This document shows positions 49,499 through 64,000 of a stretch of 64,000 nt of DNA, piece after piece (the stretch's first letter is position 1; the number at the start of each line of letters is the position of its first letter). The stretch spans positions 63,904,707 to 63,968,706 of the forward strand of contig NC_059473.1 of NCBI RefSeq assembly GCF_018139145.2, read 5' to 3'. The notes under the pieces are model-generated. The model was given only the letters and a program-made list of their open reading frames with translations. It did no database searches and was not told the DNA's origin. A program made the translations under genes and the position numbers. The DNA comes from Gymnogyps californianus. Lineage: Eukaryota; Chordata; Aves; Accipitriformes; Cathartidae.

Positions 49499-52400
49499 GT
49501 GAGGACAGAAGTAGCAGACTGCCTAGGTCTTGTGAGGTTTCCCATCGTTTGGGCAGCCCAGGGTCAGCTGAAAGTGGCAAATTCAGGCATGGTTAACAAT
49601 GGACCCCACCTGTATGTCAGCTGGAATTTTTATTGCGCTTGTAGTGTGAAATAGGCCAACATGTAGGCAGAACTTGATGGCAATAGTAGGTATTCATTAC
49701 AGCTGCTCTCTGCTGGCTGGAGCTAGAACTAGACCTTCACTTCTGCTGGGGGTTGTACATGTTCCTCGCTTTTGTCAACTGATAACTTCGTGGACTTCTG
49801 AATTAGGAGAATCTAAGTTTTACCCTACCATAGCAATGAAATTCCAAGAGCGCCAGGTCTGTAATTTAACAATAATCATGAAGCCAGTAAGTCACAGCTT
49901 TGTTTAAGTAAGACCTTGTTAGGTCACATCTCTTAAAAGTAAATGAATAGGAAAGATTAAAGTGGATTCAGCAGCAAATTATTATCTTTGACCACATATT
50001 ATCAACTAGATGGCCTTATGCCTTTAAATCTGGGATAATTATGGTTTTCTCCAACAATATCCAATTACATGACGAATAACCTTGGCGTCTAAGGCAGGAA
50101 CCTCTGATATGCGTCACTTCTTACCTCAAGAAGACTGTTTATCGGAGTTATCAGTGCTGGCTGCTGAAAAATCAGCTTGCTATTGTTACATTCCCATTCA
50201 AAGCATGCTGTCTTCCAAAACATCTGAGCAGACCTGACAGACTGACGGCTGGGAGTGCTTTGACATACTCTACCAGAGGGAACTCCTGGGGGGAATAAAC
50301 CAACTGCATTCATTGCACTTTCTCCTTTATAGGGTGTGATAATGTAGCTGGGGAATGCAGGGGCAGTCTCTCCTGTGAGAGACAAAGCAGGAAATACATA
50401 TAGGAAATCTTCAGTGCATATTTCTGATTTGCACTGATTTCATTCCAGGTTCTTGTTAATGCCAGTAGTTGCAAAGTACAAAGACAGAAATGTCTTGCAC
50501 TGGATAAAAAATATCTTTTATATATTGGGATCAATCACTCTCACACACGGTGAAGCATTACATTTCTGATTAGCCTTAGATCCCATAAGCAATAAAGACT
50601 GAAAATTGTTATTAGAACAACAGGTGTTATCATTAAAATGCTTCCTAAGAATAGATTAGAAGGTAACATGAATGAAGTTTGTACAGTAACATCTTGTACT
50701 GTGTTAGAATAAGAACAGTCTCTATAAAGCAGAAAAACAAGGCATGAATTTCATTACAGAATTGTTTGGGATAGTCTTTAATAGAAATAGCTATTTGATA
50801 GATTATGTATATAATGTGCTAATTATCTGGGGATTTGCATTTAATGTATTTAAATCTGGTTTAAATTTGGGGTTATTGCTTTAAAAACATCTACTGTTAG
50901 AAAGAAAAATTATCTTCCCAGCCCTTTGCCAGAAAAAGAGAAGCTTTTGACTCATGGCTAATAAAACTTTTATTAATAATTAAAGCATGTTGATGATTAA
51001 AAGCATCCTACAGCTGCTATGCATGGATATTACAGATGAGACCTATCAGTCTCTGTTTCTTACTGAATGTGAGAACATGGCATAGGTTGGCAAGATGTTA
51101 AGGACTAGATCAAAAAAATGTTCCTGAAACAGGATTTAGGAATTCCAAATAGGATTTTGTGCTTAAATCCAAGGCTAAGACCCTGAAAACTCCCACTTAG
51201 CTTTTGTTTGACATTGAAAATGCTTCAGCACTGTACCTGGTGCAAATTTCTTGGTTTGCTTGCTTGCTTTTTAACCTTAAAAACCCTGTTGATGTCTGAA
51301 AGATCTGAGTGTAAGCATGTTCAAAAGCACCTCAGATTGGGGCAGAGCTCAGAAGCCACTGCTGCTTTCATGTTTTCATCCTATTTGCATCCAGATATGA
51401 AGCATTCATCTACTGGAGTCCTCTCGTGTTCACTGCAGTTGGCATTCTCAGCACATGCCAGGTACAGGGTGCAGCTCATTGCAAGGTCTACTGGTGACCA
51501 TTACAAAATAGGACCAGGAGAAAGAGAGATGGCTTTTCTTTATATAACAATAAAACTGTGCATGGAATTTATATAGCAGTTTAGCATTTACATGGGTTAT
51601 CCATAAAATGGTGGTGGTGGGGGAGTGGGAATGGAGATTAAATTTCATTGTCTGCCGGGGGGAATGCTTCTTCCACAGTTTGTAGCTCCCAGCAGAACGC
51701 CTTGCCTGCAGCATTAGGTGTGCTGAGCAGGAACAGCCTGTCTACGCAAAAAGGAATTCAAGGTTCATTGTGTATGTGTGTGCAAGAGCGAAATGGCTTT
51801 GTAGTGTAATGATTATGACATGTACCTAGGATGAGGGAGAAACGGGATCTTGTCTATGCTTCACAGTCTGCTCTTGGGTTTTGTTACACGACTTTCATGG
51901 GGACTCCTGGTTCAGAGACCACAGTGTAGGAACGCTTCTTCAGTAGTGTGGGATTTTAATTGGAGCGGATTATGCTGTAATTTTAAAATTTAATTTATTT
52001 TTGGCTTTTAAAGTCAGGCTTTTTTTATTTAAGATTTTTTTAAAATTTAAACTAGCTTTACAGTAGCTCTCTGTGGTTTAACAGTTGGTCAGGTGCTTGT
52101 GAGCCAAATCAAATGCAGGAGTGAGAGTCCTCAAGTGAAGAGGGACTGTTTGTCATTAGTTTGTTCATATTCTTTCTCTAACTGGCTGATAACCTATATC
52201 CAGATGCTTTCAAAGCCCCACTGGGACTAGAGTGACTGTTTCAATACTTAATAACTCTAGAAGGCAGAACCTGCCAATTCCCTGTTCTACTTTATTCCCG
52301 GTGTTGCTACTTTATTTAGTGGATACATATTTGAGTTCCCCCTTTGAATTGACATTTGCACTTCTCAGGCACTCTGAGACTCAGACACAAATTGCTGTGA

Positions 52401-55400
52401 TATTTTGCCTAGGAGAAATTACAGATAACTTGCCGCAAAGCCTTGCATTACACGCCAGCCAACGCTTTAGGGTAGCTTTATGAAGACAGGGAAAATGTAG
52501 GCAAAAAACTGTTCTACTAAGACAGATGCACTCATTTTGATGGCTTGGCTTTGGGAAACTTGATTAAAAACAGCCTTTTTTTTTTGTTTGTTTGTTTTGT
52601 TTTTGTTATAGTCAAAGGGTAACTGGTGAGCGTTTGTACACCAGCACTCATGGGAGAAAGCAGCCTGGAAGGTGGGAGCAGGTGTTGCATTGGCCAACCT
52701 GAAACGGAGGGAAAATGACTAAAACCCTCCTTCATTCTCATCCCTTGCCCAATTAAATCCAATTTACAGCAATGTTTTGCTACACATTGCGCCAACAATT
52801 AAAGGGAATAAAAAAACGACTTATTTTACAACTGAAGAAATCCTTTTTTAGAGTACCGTAATAACTGCTCTTACGAAAGAAATGCCACAGGATCATCAGT
52901 GAGCAGAGGGCGTTAAGAGCAGAGTTTTATATCTTGTCAAGCAGACAGCTCCTCCATCAGCAGGACACTCACAAGCTACCCAATAGCACTGATCTGCAGT
53001 TGACATAGGCACTTTCTACATCAGCTCCATCACTCGCATTATGTCATCCACGTCCCTGTGTTAACCCAACTCTGTCTTACTTTATGTCAGATAAGTTACT
53101 ACCACAAAGCAGGGTCACTGCATTTGGGTAGAGATCTTACTTATTAGTTCTAAGTGAATAAGCTCAATCAAGAAACGTGGTAGAAAACTGGACTTTGGCT
53201 ACAAAATATTTTTATCAAAAAGTTTCTGAATTCCACAGGGATTATTTCTATTGGTCAGAGCAATTTAGTGCTCATTTTCTCCCACAAACAAAATTTCAGT
53301 TTCCATCTGGAAATATTGGATTCACAGACGCCGTAGGAATTCCTCAGGTGAGCCTTAGCGTGTCTGTCTCATTATCCCATTTTCCTCTGTGACTGAGGTT
53401 ACTCAGCCAAGCTGAACCTGCTGTGAGGTGTCACCAGGGACTCCTGTCATATGCTGGAGTAACTCAGCGAGAGACACAGTGATGCACGTCCCACATAAAA
53501 GATTGAAGTGTACAGACCTTCAATGACCGTGCCTGTAAAACGCCGCAGCAGCTTTTCTGAATCTAAAGCTTGTTACCAGCCAAAGGTTTTCCACTAAAAA
53601 TTATAGGATTTGGGTCTCAAGTTTTCATCTTTTACTGAAATGTAATTACAGGATCTAATTTCAGGAAGACAATTTTTGTCAAACATTTCTGAAGAAACTC
53701 TTCCTCCAGCCAGCTTAGATGCATACTTGTTATCAAAGGCAGGCAAGTTTTCGAGTAGAAGAGAAGCAGGCGTAGCGGCAGGAGAAATAAAGACAGGAGC
53801 TGAATGATGGGCCCTGCCTATGTGAACCTGTACTTCTGGTGTAGCTCCTACCGAGGGAGTTAAATGTGTCCATAATATGAGATCCTGCAGCGCATCTTGT
53901 TACTCCTGAGGCAGCTTCAGCAAGAGTATAAAAAACAGACGGACAAAGGTGCTAGTAGCTTAGTAATTCCTGCTAATCTTTCCATGTCGAGGAAGAAGCT
54001 TTCTGGCCCGACAGTGTTAGAGGGATTTATGCTGTTCCCTCTTCAGAGCCTGTTTTGCAGAGGGAGGGCTTGAGGCTGCACAGCTGCCAGCCTAAAATCT
54101 TTCTAGATTTACTACTGGAAATTCATTTAAAGTTAAACATCAGCGACGCCCTCCCCCAACAAAGATTAAGAACAAAAAAATGTCAAGTAGGTAATGTTCA
54201 GGGTGAAGAGAGAATTGTGGTGCTTCTGATTAAAATAAAAATCAAACTCTCACCCATCCCATCCTAGGATTTCAGACAGCTTTCCAGCACACATCTGCCT
54301 CCAGTTTCCTCTTTGTTTATTCAGTCATCAATTATCAAGAGACTTTTTGTTTTGTCTCAATGAGCTGCACAATTTGAAGCAACTGTGGTATCTAAGATGG
54401 TTCTGCCTAAACCAAACACAGATTCCTTCATGGCACAGAGAAACTGGATTGGATTAAAATAAAAATATCCAAAACCAACAGAATTTTCTCTCTAAGCTGT
54501 TCTGAGGGTGATTATAATGTCATTTTCCCCCGTGAAACAAATAATACACAGACTTCAAAAGCCCTGAGTGTTGTTCTCAAACAACAGAAAATGAATGAGA
54601 TTAGACATCATGATTTATGACGCTTCCATTCGTTCTTTTTAAGAAAAGGGAAATATGTTAATAATTAAAGTCACATGAACTCAGATTCTTTTGGCTCCTA
54701 AAATATTATGACATGCACTTGCCTAAAGGACCTCTAGGACAAATGTACAATGACAGGAATTCCACTTGCGCCTTGGAAGTGGTAGCTCCCTGGACATATT
54801 ATTACCTCTGATTAAACCAGTGGATTAATGCCTGTTGTTACGCTCTCTGCTGATAGCAAGAAATTACAATGGAGCGTCTGCCATTCATCTTCCCTTTCCA
54901 ACAGAGCTCTGTCAGTGACTGCCATTGTTGCCACATCATGTAGCTACAAACCGGGGACTCGACTAATTTATGCTACCCCTTAGCTTACTTTCACATCCTC
55001 ACAACTCCTTCCATGGGAACAGTCTCGTGGCGATTTTAATTGAATATTCACGGAATGGCTGTGTATTGGCAACTCTGTTTGAGGTTTCCAAAGCAAAGCA
55101 AAATAATACCAGTTTAACAATGATTTTGTTGTATGGCAGATACTGACCCGAGTCTGTAAATATGAAATGCTGGAAACCAATAGGTAAAGAAATTAGGTTC
55201 CATAAGAAAATCTTTGCAGGGCAGTTAGAGCTGAGGGAGGTAAAATTTCTGTCTTTTTCTTAGACAAGCAATGACCTGTCTCTTGACAAATGCCTGTCTC
55301 AATGATCAAAGTGCCAGAGCACATTCTGGGACTTGACAAAGTGCCCAGTCATGTACCTTAACTATAAATTTGTCTTCCTACTTTTGTATAAACCTGAAAT

Positions 55401-58400
55401 ACAGCTCATGGAGTGAAAATGCACAGGCTTCTTTTTAAGATGATGTTCAAGATTTCATACAGTATTTAGTAACAAAAACAACAATAAGACAAAAGTACTT
55501 ATATCTGTATGGGCTATCTTTACATACTGGGTTATCTAACTGGCTGAAAGACACTGAAAATAACTCTCTTCTTCTGTCAGCATGGTAATATGTTTCTTGT
55601 TATGATAATGTTATACAATTCTGATGTCAGTTTATTACACTATTTTCGGATGGAGAAGTCAATTCTAGACCACTAGTCCTTGCTTTCTTCTAAGAAACGT
55701 CTACTAATAAAGTGTATGATGCCAGTATTTCTGAGTTCCTTTCATTAGCACTCTCTCTTATAAAACAAAAAGATATTACAATATTAATTTGTCTCGTATG
55801 TGCATGAATAAAATCTGAGGATCTCACTATTGTATATCAATAAACAAAGCTCTGGAATATTAATAATTCCTTTGAATTAAGTGTTAAATTAAATTTGCTC
55901 TGTATTAATGTATAAACTCAGTGTGAAATCCTGACCTAGAGTTAAAAGGCATTTTACCTTAAGTTTCAAAAAGGATGGTATTTCATATTGGACTAAATCA
56001 CATTTGCCATTTCCCATAAATGTCCTCATTTCAGACTATAAGACAAAGGCTTGATAAAGTATTAGGTTGCGTGCACAAATTGATGGCACATGTACTGGAA
56101 GCAGGCAAACAATATCCAGGAAAACACATTCTTACAACCTGTCATAAATTACAATTTATCTACATCCTATGCATCCTCAGTTAAACCTTAACTGAGGTGA
56201 GTGGTCCTGAAGGCAATGTGTGGGTACAGAAATCTGCGTGTTAGAGCAGCTGTTGGGTTGGAGTCACAACCGGTGTTGACTCTCTGGCAAAGTTCACAGA
56301 AGCAGGTAGCACAAGAAGAGCAGATTGGTTGAGTTAAACAGCCACAGCTGAGGCCCCAAAGTCTGCACTATGTATGCTTTGGAGGATTTGGTTTGGACTG
56401 CTTCTAATCTGTTTCCATGGACTAAATGTCTAGTAGCAGCTAGAATGCACTAGAGGTGCTCCCAGAGCACATGGCTTGCTCTGTTTCATGTGAAAGTAAT
56501 CCAGTTTGTCTATTCCGAGACTGCTCCATAATGCAAACCAAAGTTTGCAGTAACTTGGGATAGCATCTCAAAAACACGCCCCTGATCTGACCTAAAACAC
56601 TAATGTAGACATACTTGTTACAAGGAGAGGCTATAGCGTACCCTCCTTAAAAATTTTACCATGGGATGAAAAGTGTATTTAAAATGTTATGAAAATGAAA
56701 ACCGTATTTCACATATTAATGGCTGAATTTAGTCTTCATATCCAAACATTTAATGACACAGTCAAATTTTCTACCCACAGGACAGTGTGATCATCAGGCC
56801 AATCTGGACTCCTTAAACATCTGAAAAATCTTTTGTCATGCTTTCAATTTACTTTATTCAACTAAAATTCAGGAGCTAGTCAGATGTCAGAAAAGGTCCT
56901 GCAGCTATGTCACAGGGCGAGAGAGAGAGAAATTAAGACTTCACAAAAGCAATGAGGAAAATAATTCAATTAATAAAAACAATTTGCTATCTACATTACT
57001 ACAAATATGCTGAAAATTTAGAAATTGCTCTTGTATTAAAAAACAATGAATTATGTTACAGATGAGGTTGATTAACCTAATTTTCTATTATCCCCCATAC
57101 TTTAAAGTTTAGAGCTTTGAACACCATGAAAAACAATGTCTGTACTCCAGGAGTAAAATTAATCTTCTCTAACTGCTCACATCCACACTTCAGCTTCTTT
57201 AGCAGTCAACGGGGAGAAATAGGCGCTCTTTAAGTACGCTTCCTCAGACCAGTTTTAGACGTCTATTTTGCAATGAGCAGAGTCTGAAGGAAGTACTTCT
57301 TTCTCATTCTTTTCAAGTACAAAATGGAAGATTAGATGATGGCTGTAGACTTTAAAAAAAATTTTTTTACAGTTGTTTATAGACATCCTGTCAGATGAAT
57401 TGCATCCCGACTGTCTTCAGCATTATTTCATCTCCAGAGTGAGAGGAATGCCCTTTAAGGGAAATCCAGTAGGAGCACTCTCTGAACTTTTCTGTAAGAA
57501 ATACAGTAATCTCTTGACATGGCTATTTGAGATTCAGAAATTCCGTTTCTTGTTGCTAAATCAAGTTCCCGTCATTTACCACCAATATTCATAGTCACAC
57601 TCCATGATTTCATAAGCCTAGAGCCTCAAGTATTTGGATCAGATCAGTGCTTGAGCATTCGCAGTGATAGGCACTGTGACCGACCCTGGCACAGGAACGT
57701 ATTTCAGCCTAAGCAGTTTTTGGCTTCAGTGAAAATATGTAAATACATGCTTCAGTAGTTTGATGATCAAGGGATGATCTAAGAGATCAACTTAATGCTT
57801 TAAGAAGTATGAGATGTACAAGGAAACAACAGATTATAATTTGAAATGATAATTTATTAAAAAAAAAAAAGAAAAAGGAAGATAAAGCCATCAAGGAAAG
57901 ATAGCTACCCAGCTAGCAAGGCCAAAGAGCAGCAGGTGTTTGATTTTGTGGGCTTTTCTTTTTTATACTAAAGGTGAAAAAAAATCCTGCCAATAATATA
58001 CTCCCAATTCTCAGTAAGAATGGTAAAATTATTAACAACATTTCAGAACAGCAAAAATGTTTAGCTCCAGAATACAATGAGACATCCTTTACAACACAGA
58101 GCAGAGAAGAATATAGGAAAATGCATTCTTAAGCTGAGAAGTTTATGAACATTTACAGCCAGGAACTGAGGGCTTGAAAGCACAGGAACTCCATGGCTTT
58201 CTCAGACATAAATCACTCTTACTAAGGGTAGCTACACAGTAATCTATAGGAAATTGCAGAGACTGTGAAATTGCAAGGTATCACCAAGTAATAATTAAAG
58301 AAACAAAGATTAATTGCTAGAGATAAGTTCAAGCCACAAAATATAAATTTGAATCATTTAAATCTAAGTTTGGAAATTTTACATCTGGAGATTTTCTTAT

Positions 58401-61400
58401 GCTGTCATGAAGGGATGGCTGGCTGTTAAACTGTGGATAAGTGTTTTCTTCTCCAGTTTGGTCCCATTAATAGATCTAATAATTGCTCCTTTCCCCCCTT
58501 TCCCATTTTTTGAGAGAGAATTCTTACAGCAGTATGGTTAGTCACAGCAATTTTCTGTACAGCAAGTACTTTGGGTGAACACATCCCACTCATAACAGTT
58601 TGGACAAAGAAAATGGGAAATTACGTGAATGCAGTCCATATTTAGGCATGAGGTTAGGCACGAGGAAAAATCCAACTGTAAGGCAGCAGACTGAATAGGC
58701 ACTTGAAATCTTTTTTCCAACAGGGGATCAGCAATAACTCATGTGACAAATACCATGAAATAAGATATGAGATCATCTTCAGTAAATCAATCAAGCAACT
58801 GTTTCTCTGCTTTATCTAAGAAGTGCCTATTTAAAAAAAATAAAAAAAAATAAAAGGAAAGGTCTGGGAAACAAAACTCAGGATTCTTCTTGTCTTACAT
58901 GTCTGTGATCCCCCAGGTGGGGTGCGAGTCATAGGCCTATTTGTTATCCTCCTGGAGCCATACCCAGCATTTTTCCTTGCACAGGGTCAACAGGTGGAAC
59001 AGAGAGCACCTAAACCCAGCCTATGTTGCCTTTAGTTTGGTGGGTAAGAAAAAAGTGGGTGCTGTGGGTTTTAACTACTTAAGGGCGGTGAAAGCCCAGA
59101 ATTCAAAGTTTAAACTTTCACTAGATTATTACATAAATGGGCAGCAGAGTGCAATCCTTCTGTCTGCAGCATGCTTTGGACAAAAAGGGGGGTACTTCTT
59201 GGCTTCTCACTGCACTAAATTTGCTAGTATTTGTAGCCATGCTTTGAGCGCAGCTGCTGGATAGGACTTACAAACCTGTGTTTTTTCTAAATGTCATATG
59301 TGGTGAGATTCTCAGCCAAGTCAAAAAGTCTCTTTTTGATAGAGAAGCTGAAGAGTCAGGGGTTTGGGGTATTTTTAGTTGGGGGAGGGCGGGCTTTTTA
59401 ATAATCTCTTGAGTTTTGGTATCTCAGTTGCATCCCGTGGTCCCAATGAATGGCTTTTGTAGATGTGGGCAACACAATAACTCTCCCTTCTAGAGAAAGC
59501 CATCATGCTGTGTTTACATCATATTGATGGTGTGAAATCCTCATTATTGCATTCCCTCCAAGTCCCCTGACACCCCCATTTCTTTCCTGCAACAAGCTCA
59601 GACTTAGGATAAAACTATATATGGTTCAAGTTAATGTTTAAGCAATAGAAAAAAACCAACCAGAAATTACATTTAGAAAAGTGTTTTATATGCCTACTCA
59701 AAATGCCAAGGCCAGTTTTTGTCTCCTTCAGCACCCTTCTGAAAGGTAGAATACTGCAAGACAAGTGGTTTCAGTCTGACCTGATTTCCAGGACAGAACA
59801 GGATAAACAGGTGGTCACTGTCACTCAGCTACCAGGCTATATAATTACCTAAAATAGTAATTAAATCAAAATTACTGCAATAATAAGATGGTATTAGAGA
59901 GCTGCTCTTTGAAATATAGTAAGGGCATCAGAATTTTCAATGTATTTTATCTTTTTTGTAGTTTCTTAACCAAATAAATTGAATAGTCATGAAACTAGGA
60001 GATGGATTTAATATTTATGTTCTTTGTGGGTTAGGGCACAAATCTCATGACAGTAAAGACAAAGAGTTCCTGCTTGTTTAGCGTGAAACCATAACACAGT
60101 AATGAAGTGGCATAATGGCGGCATGTGTATGCTGTAAGCTCCTTGACAAGGGAGTCTCTGTTGCAGCCTCATGCCCACCGATTTGCCACTTTCTGTGTCC
60201 ACTCAAACGTAGGCAGCCTAGCATCTCTACTGGGGCCTTCCAGATAAAGCATGGGGCGATGCACCAAGTCGTTAGCCTCCTCTGTACCACTACAGCAAAC
60301 AAATCATGAGCATTCTTGGAGAAAAAAGGTGAGATTTAGAAAGTATTGCATTTCAGGAAGAGACAGGCAGCTGGGGGAGGAGGTCTTAAGTGACACAAAG
60401 GAGCAATAAGCCTCTGTTTGATGGTGGCAAGGTCACAGAGATACCAATTTTTAAATGCATTTACAAGCATAATTGTAAGATCAGCAGTTGAGTCTTATTT
60501 TTAAAGTGTGTTAATATACTGGAATGGTATTTTAGAAAAAAAAAAGAAAAAGTATTAGAAGTTATTTGAAAATCTCTACCTTTTGTCTACTCAATTGGGG
60601 AGGAACTACAGTTCCAGAATTCTTATCTACGTCGTACTGTTCTCAACAGAATAAATTGTTGGTAGAGAGACTTTCATTGGCAGTTACAGTATAAAATATA
60701 AGTCAAAAGCTTCTAGTTCAGGCTTATATGTTTAGATTTGAATTTATCTACATTAACAACATATCAAAAACAGACATAGTGTTTATCTTTCTGTATGCAT
60801 TCACACCATTGCTTTATAGTGGAAAAAAACCTGCTTCCCTTCATCCTGTGTTGCAAGCTGCTCATGGAATAGAAACCTATCTTTTTGTAGCAGACATCCT
60901 AAGCCTCCCCCCTCCCACCGCTATAAAGTTCTGAGTAATCCTGACAGGCAGCATAGCAATGGGTGTAGATTTCTTGCTAGTCACTGTAGATTTTAGGCCT
61001 TTTTCCCATAAGCATATTGCTTAATTTTACAAAGATTAATTCATGTGCTTATTGTCATGTTATTTGCACAGATAGAATACTTAGACTGCATAAGGTCAAG
61101 TGCACGTGTAAGTCTTCGAATGACTGGGATATAAATAGTCCGTATATTTGGCTATTTAGAACACCATTGCTCATGCATGCCGATCAGTTTCAGTAAAGTT
61201 TTGTGTGTGCAAGAGATATAGGGTCACATTTCAAATGATGTCAGTGAGGGCTCCAGAAAGCTTTGCAAAACTGCAAAGCTTGACCAGTGCAGAACTATTT
61301 GACTAGCTGCCTCGTTTCTTTTTCTCCCTCCACTGCAGGGCAAATTGACACGTTTAACTAGCCTTCAATATTTATTTTTCCCAGTAAGTTATATGGTTAT

Positions 61401-64000
61401 TTACCTGATTAGGTTTCTCAAAGTGAATTTTAATAGATTTTTTTTTTTTCCCCCTAGTGAAGGTGAGTTCAATGGTTATGTAAGGCAGAGGCCAGCCAGC
61501 CAGAGCCTTGCCAGTACCCCTCAGTCCTGGCTTTCAACACAGTTGTTATTCCAGTAATGTCTCTCTCTCTTAAGCTGCGGCTGCCAACTCTGTTCAAATG
61601 TGTGGTGGTTTTCTGCTGTGGGCAAGGAGCCACCAAGACTGAAGCTGGATCCACGAAACTCATTTCATGGCTAAATGCTGGTTCCTTTAACCATAACTCA
61701 CCATAGGTAATAAATGGTGGAAGTATGCCACAAAGCAGCTTTTTGGGGGAGGAGGGAGGTAGGCACCTCTCTGTGCTGGAATATGAAAAAGTTTGTTGCC
61801 CCAAAGCAACGAAGTTATGTTCTAGTAGTCTTGGGAAGAAAAAAAAAAGGTGCCACCCCCCACCTTTTTTTTTTGGATTGCTTTTTCCTTGGATGAATTT
61901 TAAATGGCTATTTGTGAGGAAACTACTTTTATTCCAAACAAGGATTCATCTGTCTGCTTTTGCAAGGATTAAGTCTACACCAAAAGGGAAACAAAACTCA
62001 CCCAAATTATTCCTGTCTGCGTGGAATTTACAATAATGAAAAGAAAGCACCTCAGCCATTTGCCATGGGGCGTCTGGAAGGCTTGTGTTTTCATCTTACT
62101 AACTAGCTCCTTAAGGAGGGCAATTCACATTTCCCCTGGAAAAATTTCTGCAGACAGCGGAGTTGGCCAGCAAGAGATGTGACCTGTTCAAAACCTACCC
62201 AGCGTTTCAGTAAGGAGTAAAGACAAAATCTGGTGGTCGAAGACTGGTTACTAGCGTAACAAACTAGATAATTTGCTTTTATCATCCATCCCCCTTACTC
62301 CACTGTCATCAGTAAGGTTGAACAGATTAAAACTGATGGGATCATTTAATTTTGTATGTGTTACAGTGAGTGCAGCTGCCTACTTTCTATACAGCAAATA
62401 CAAGGATAACCATATCTATTCTGTATAAACTGGTATTTATTTATACACTGAAGTTTCTCTTCTAGTTGGCAGACCTTTTTCCTCCCGTACTAATCCTAGA
62501 GACCGATATTGGAACGTTATTCTTTCCAGGATAAATTCATAAAACTTGGTGCTCTGCCATGTAAAGGTTACTGAGTTAGCTTTGGATGAGCTAGTTAAGA
62601 TGTGAGAACTGGTTAAGTTGCCTTAACTTTGGACTCTTCCAAGCTAGTATGCAATTCTTCCCAGCAAAGTTAATTAGCGTAGGCATCCAACCAGCAATTT
62701 TCACAGCAAACTAACCCAATTATCTCTGCATGATATGACATTGTGTCATGTCTGAGCCCAGAATATGTCTGTCTACATATGGGAAAAATTAACAACAGGT
62801 TGTGGCATTGAAAATAGCAGTGGGTGCTCTAGGGAGATGGATAATTCCCTTCTGCCCTTCATAATATGAATATCTGGACTAATAACCACATAGTGAGTAC
62901 CTTGCTATATGCTCAATTTTTGTGCCAACTATCGTTTTTTTAAGTCAAAATCATTATAAGTAAAGGGCACGAGGAGCCCAGGGTTCTAACTTCCAGAATG
63001 CAGCATAAAGCAAAAGCTTTTTGACATCCAGTTGAGCATCATCTAGCAATTTTGTCACAGTCGAGTGCCTTCACTAACTTGATAACAGCTCCAATTTAAA
63101 GAGAAGAGTGCAGATTTTCTACCTTGCACTGGAAGTGCTGATGAGCTACTAGTGGCTCCAGAGAGACTCAGAGATTCAAGGGAAACCTCTGACAACACAC
63201 TTTTATCGACAGTGTGGTATTTTTATGACCTGCATTACTATAGTACTTCAGCTTCTCATTGTACTTATAAATTTATTCCTGTTGTTCCTAAGAAATGAGG
63301 AAGCACCTCTCTTCCTGTTTTTCAAAGGACGGTGGATGTGCAGGGATGTTTAAAGCCTTAGACAATGCCAGGCTCAAGAAATCTGTGATAGATTTAGGAT
63401 GTGAACACTGGTCTTCAAAAGGCTAAGGTGGACCACTGACCAACTTTCTTCTGTGACAGTTACAAAAGTTGTATTGCTTTAATTAGTATAACATTTGGAA
63501 GTGTGAAGAAACAAGCACAATGTAAAGCATAAGAGGGAGAACATAATTTTCTGTAAGAACTTTAGTACACATAATTACACTGATACTAAGCATATCTTGG
63601 GCAGAGCACATAGTTATTATCTGTTATATCCTCAGGAAGCACTGCTAAGTGGCCATTTAATTTAGTTGTTCAAGTTATATTTCACACTTGGATTATAAAC
63701 ATCCATCACTCCCATACTGAAAGATGAGGCATTAAACTGATTCTTTTGCTCTTAACCTCAGGTTGAGCAATATCCAGTCAGTCCATTGAAAAGTTACCTA
63801 CTTTCACTATAGCCATTGTAAGCGTTTAGGCATTTCTTTATCTATTATTTCCTGTTTTCCAGCAGCAAGATAGGAATATGATAAGATTTTCACTGCAAAC
63901 CTCTCTTTCTCAACCTTTATAGGAAAGGAACCTTATCCACATAATCCATATTACCTCAAGGAATGTGGACTCACAGTAGCAAGCCTGGTGTTACTCCTAA
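49499..64000. other. Distal upstream flank, no gene seen
   Basis: AT-rich DNA with short A- and T-runs (for example near 52.6, 57.86 and 58.83 kb). Open frames reach 122 codons (51208-51576, plus) without coding character. No CR1 end, LTR, tRNA or exon could be supported. Confidence 0.55.

Noticed and set aside
51208..51576. 122-codon plus-strand ORF
   Set aside because: No ordered domain and no promoter or splice context; the stretch before it is ordinary AT-rich flank.

Overview
This is a window of avian nuclear DNA, gene-poor and mostly AT-rich. The avian call rests on interspersed repeats. There are three CR1 LINE 3' ends, two of which keep the (ATTCTRTG)n-like tail. There is a small CR1-type reverse-transcriptase scrap. 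There is also a 608-bp solo LTR starting TGTCATGGTTTAACCCC, a type I recall as abundant in neoavian birds. No bacterial-style gene packing, CRISPR array, IS element or convincing RNA gene was seen.

The only strong gene signal is a large CpG island at about 31.24-33.44 kb. Inside it, on the minus strand, is a well-formed first coding exon (32262 down to 32025). It has an ATG with A at -3, 79 codons plus one base, and then a strong donor CAG|GTAGGT. The peptide resembles what I recall of the long alternative N-terminus of the cAMP phosphodiesterase PDE7B. It would join at a split Gly codon, as expected before the shared GDIRLRG segment. The identification is tentative because no catalytic-domain exon lies in the window.

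Layout, read on the minus strand. 64.0-33.4 kb is the upstream intergenic flank, AT-rich, with a solo LTR at 45.5-46.1 kb in the same orientation as the gene. 33.4-31.2 kb is the CpG island promoter, with GC boxes, a GGGGCC x4 tract, several G-quadruplex-capable runs and an upstream overlapping ORF. 32.0-0 kb is a long first intron with CR1 remnants, simple repeats and a few coding-like but unassigned ORFs. The most notable of these is a lysine/arginine-rich ORF at 24.16-24.44 kb with a good branch point and acceptor.

The long ORFs across the CpG island on both strands come from GC-rich sequence that lacks stop codons, and almost all others are chance frames. I see no clear undescribed system. 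The items most worth a second look are the stacked G4/GGGGCC/uORF architecture at the first exon, the palindromic TATA box inside the island, the basic ORF in the intron and the promoter-like segment at 49.1-49.5 kb.
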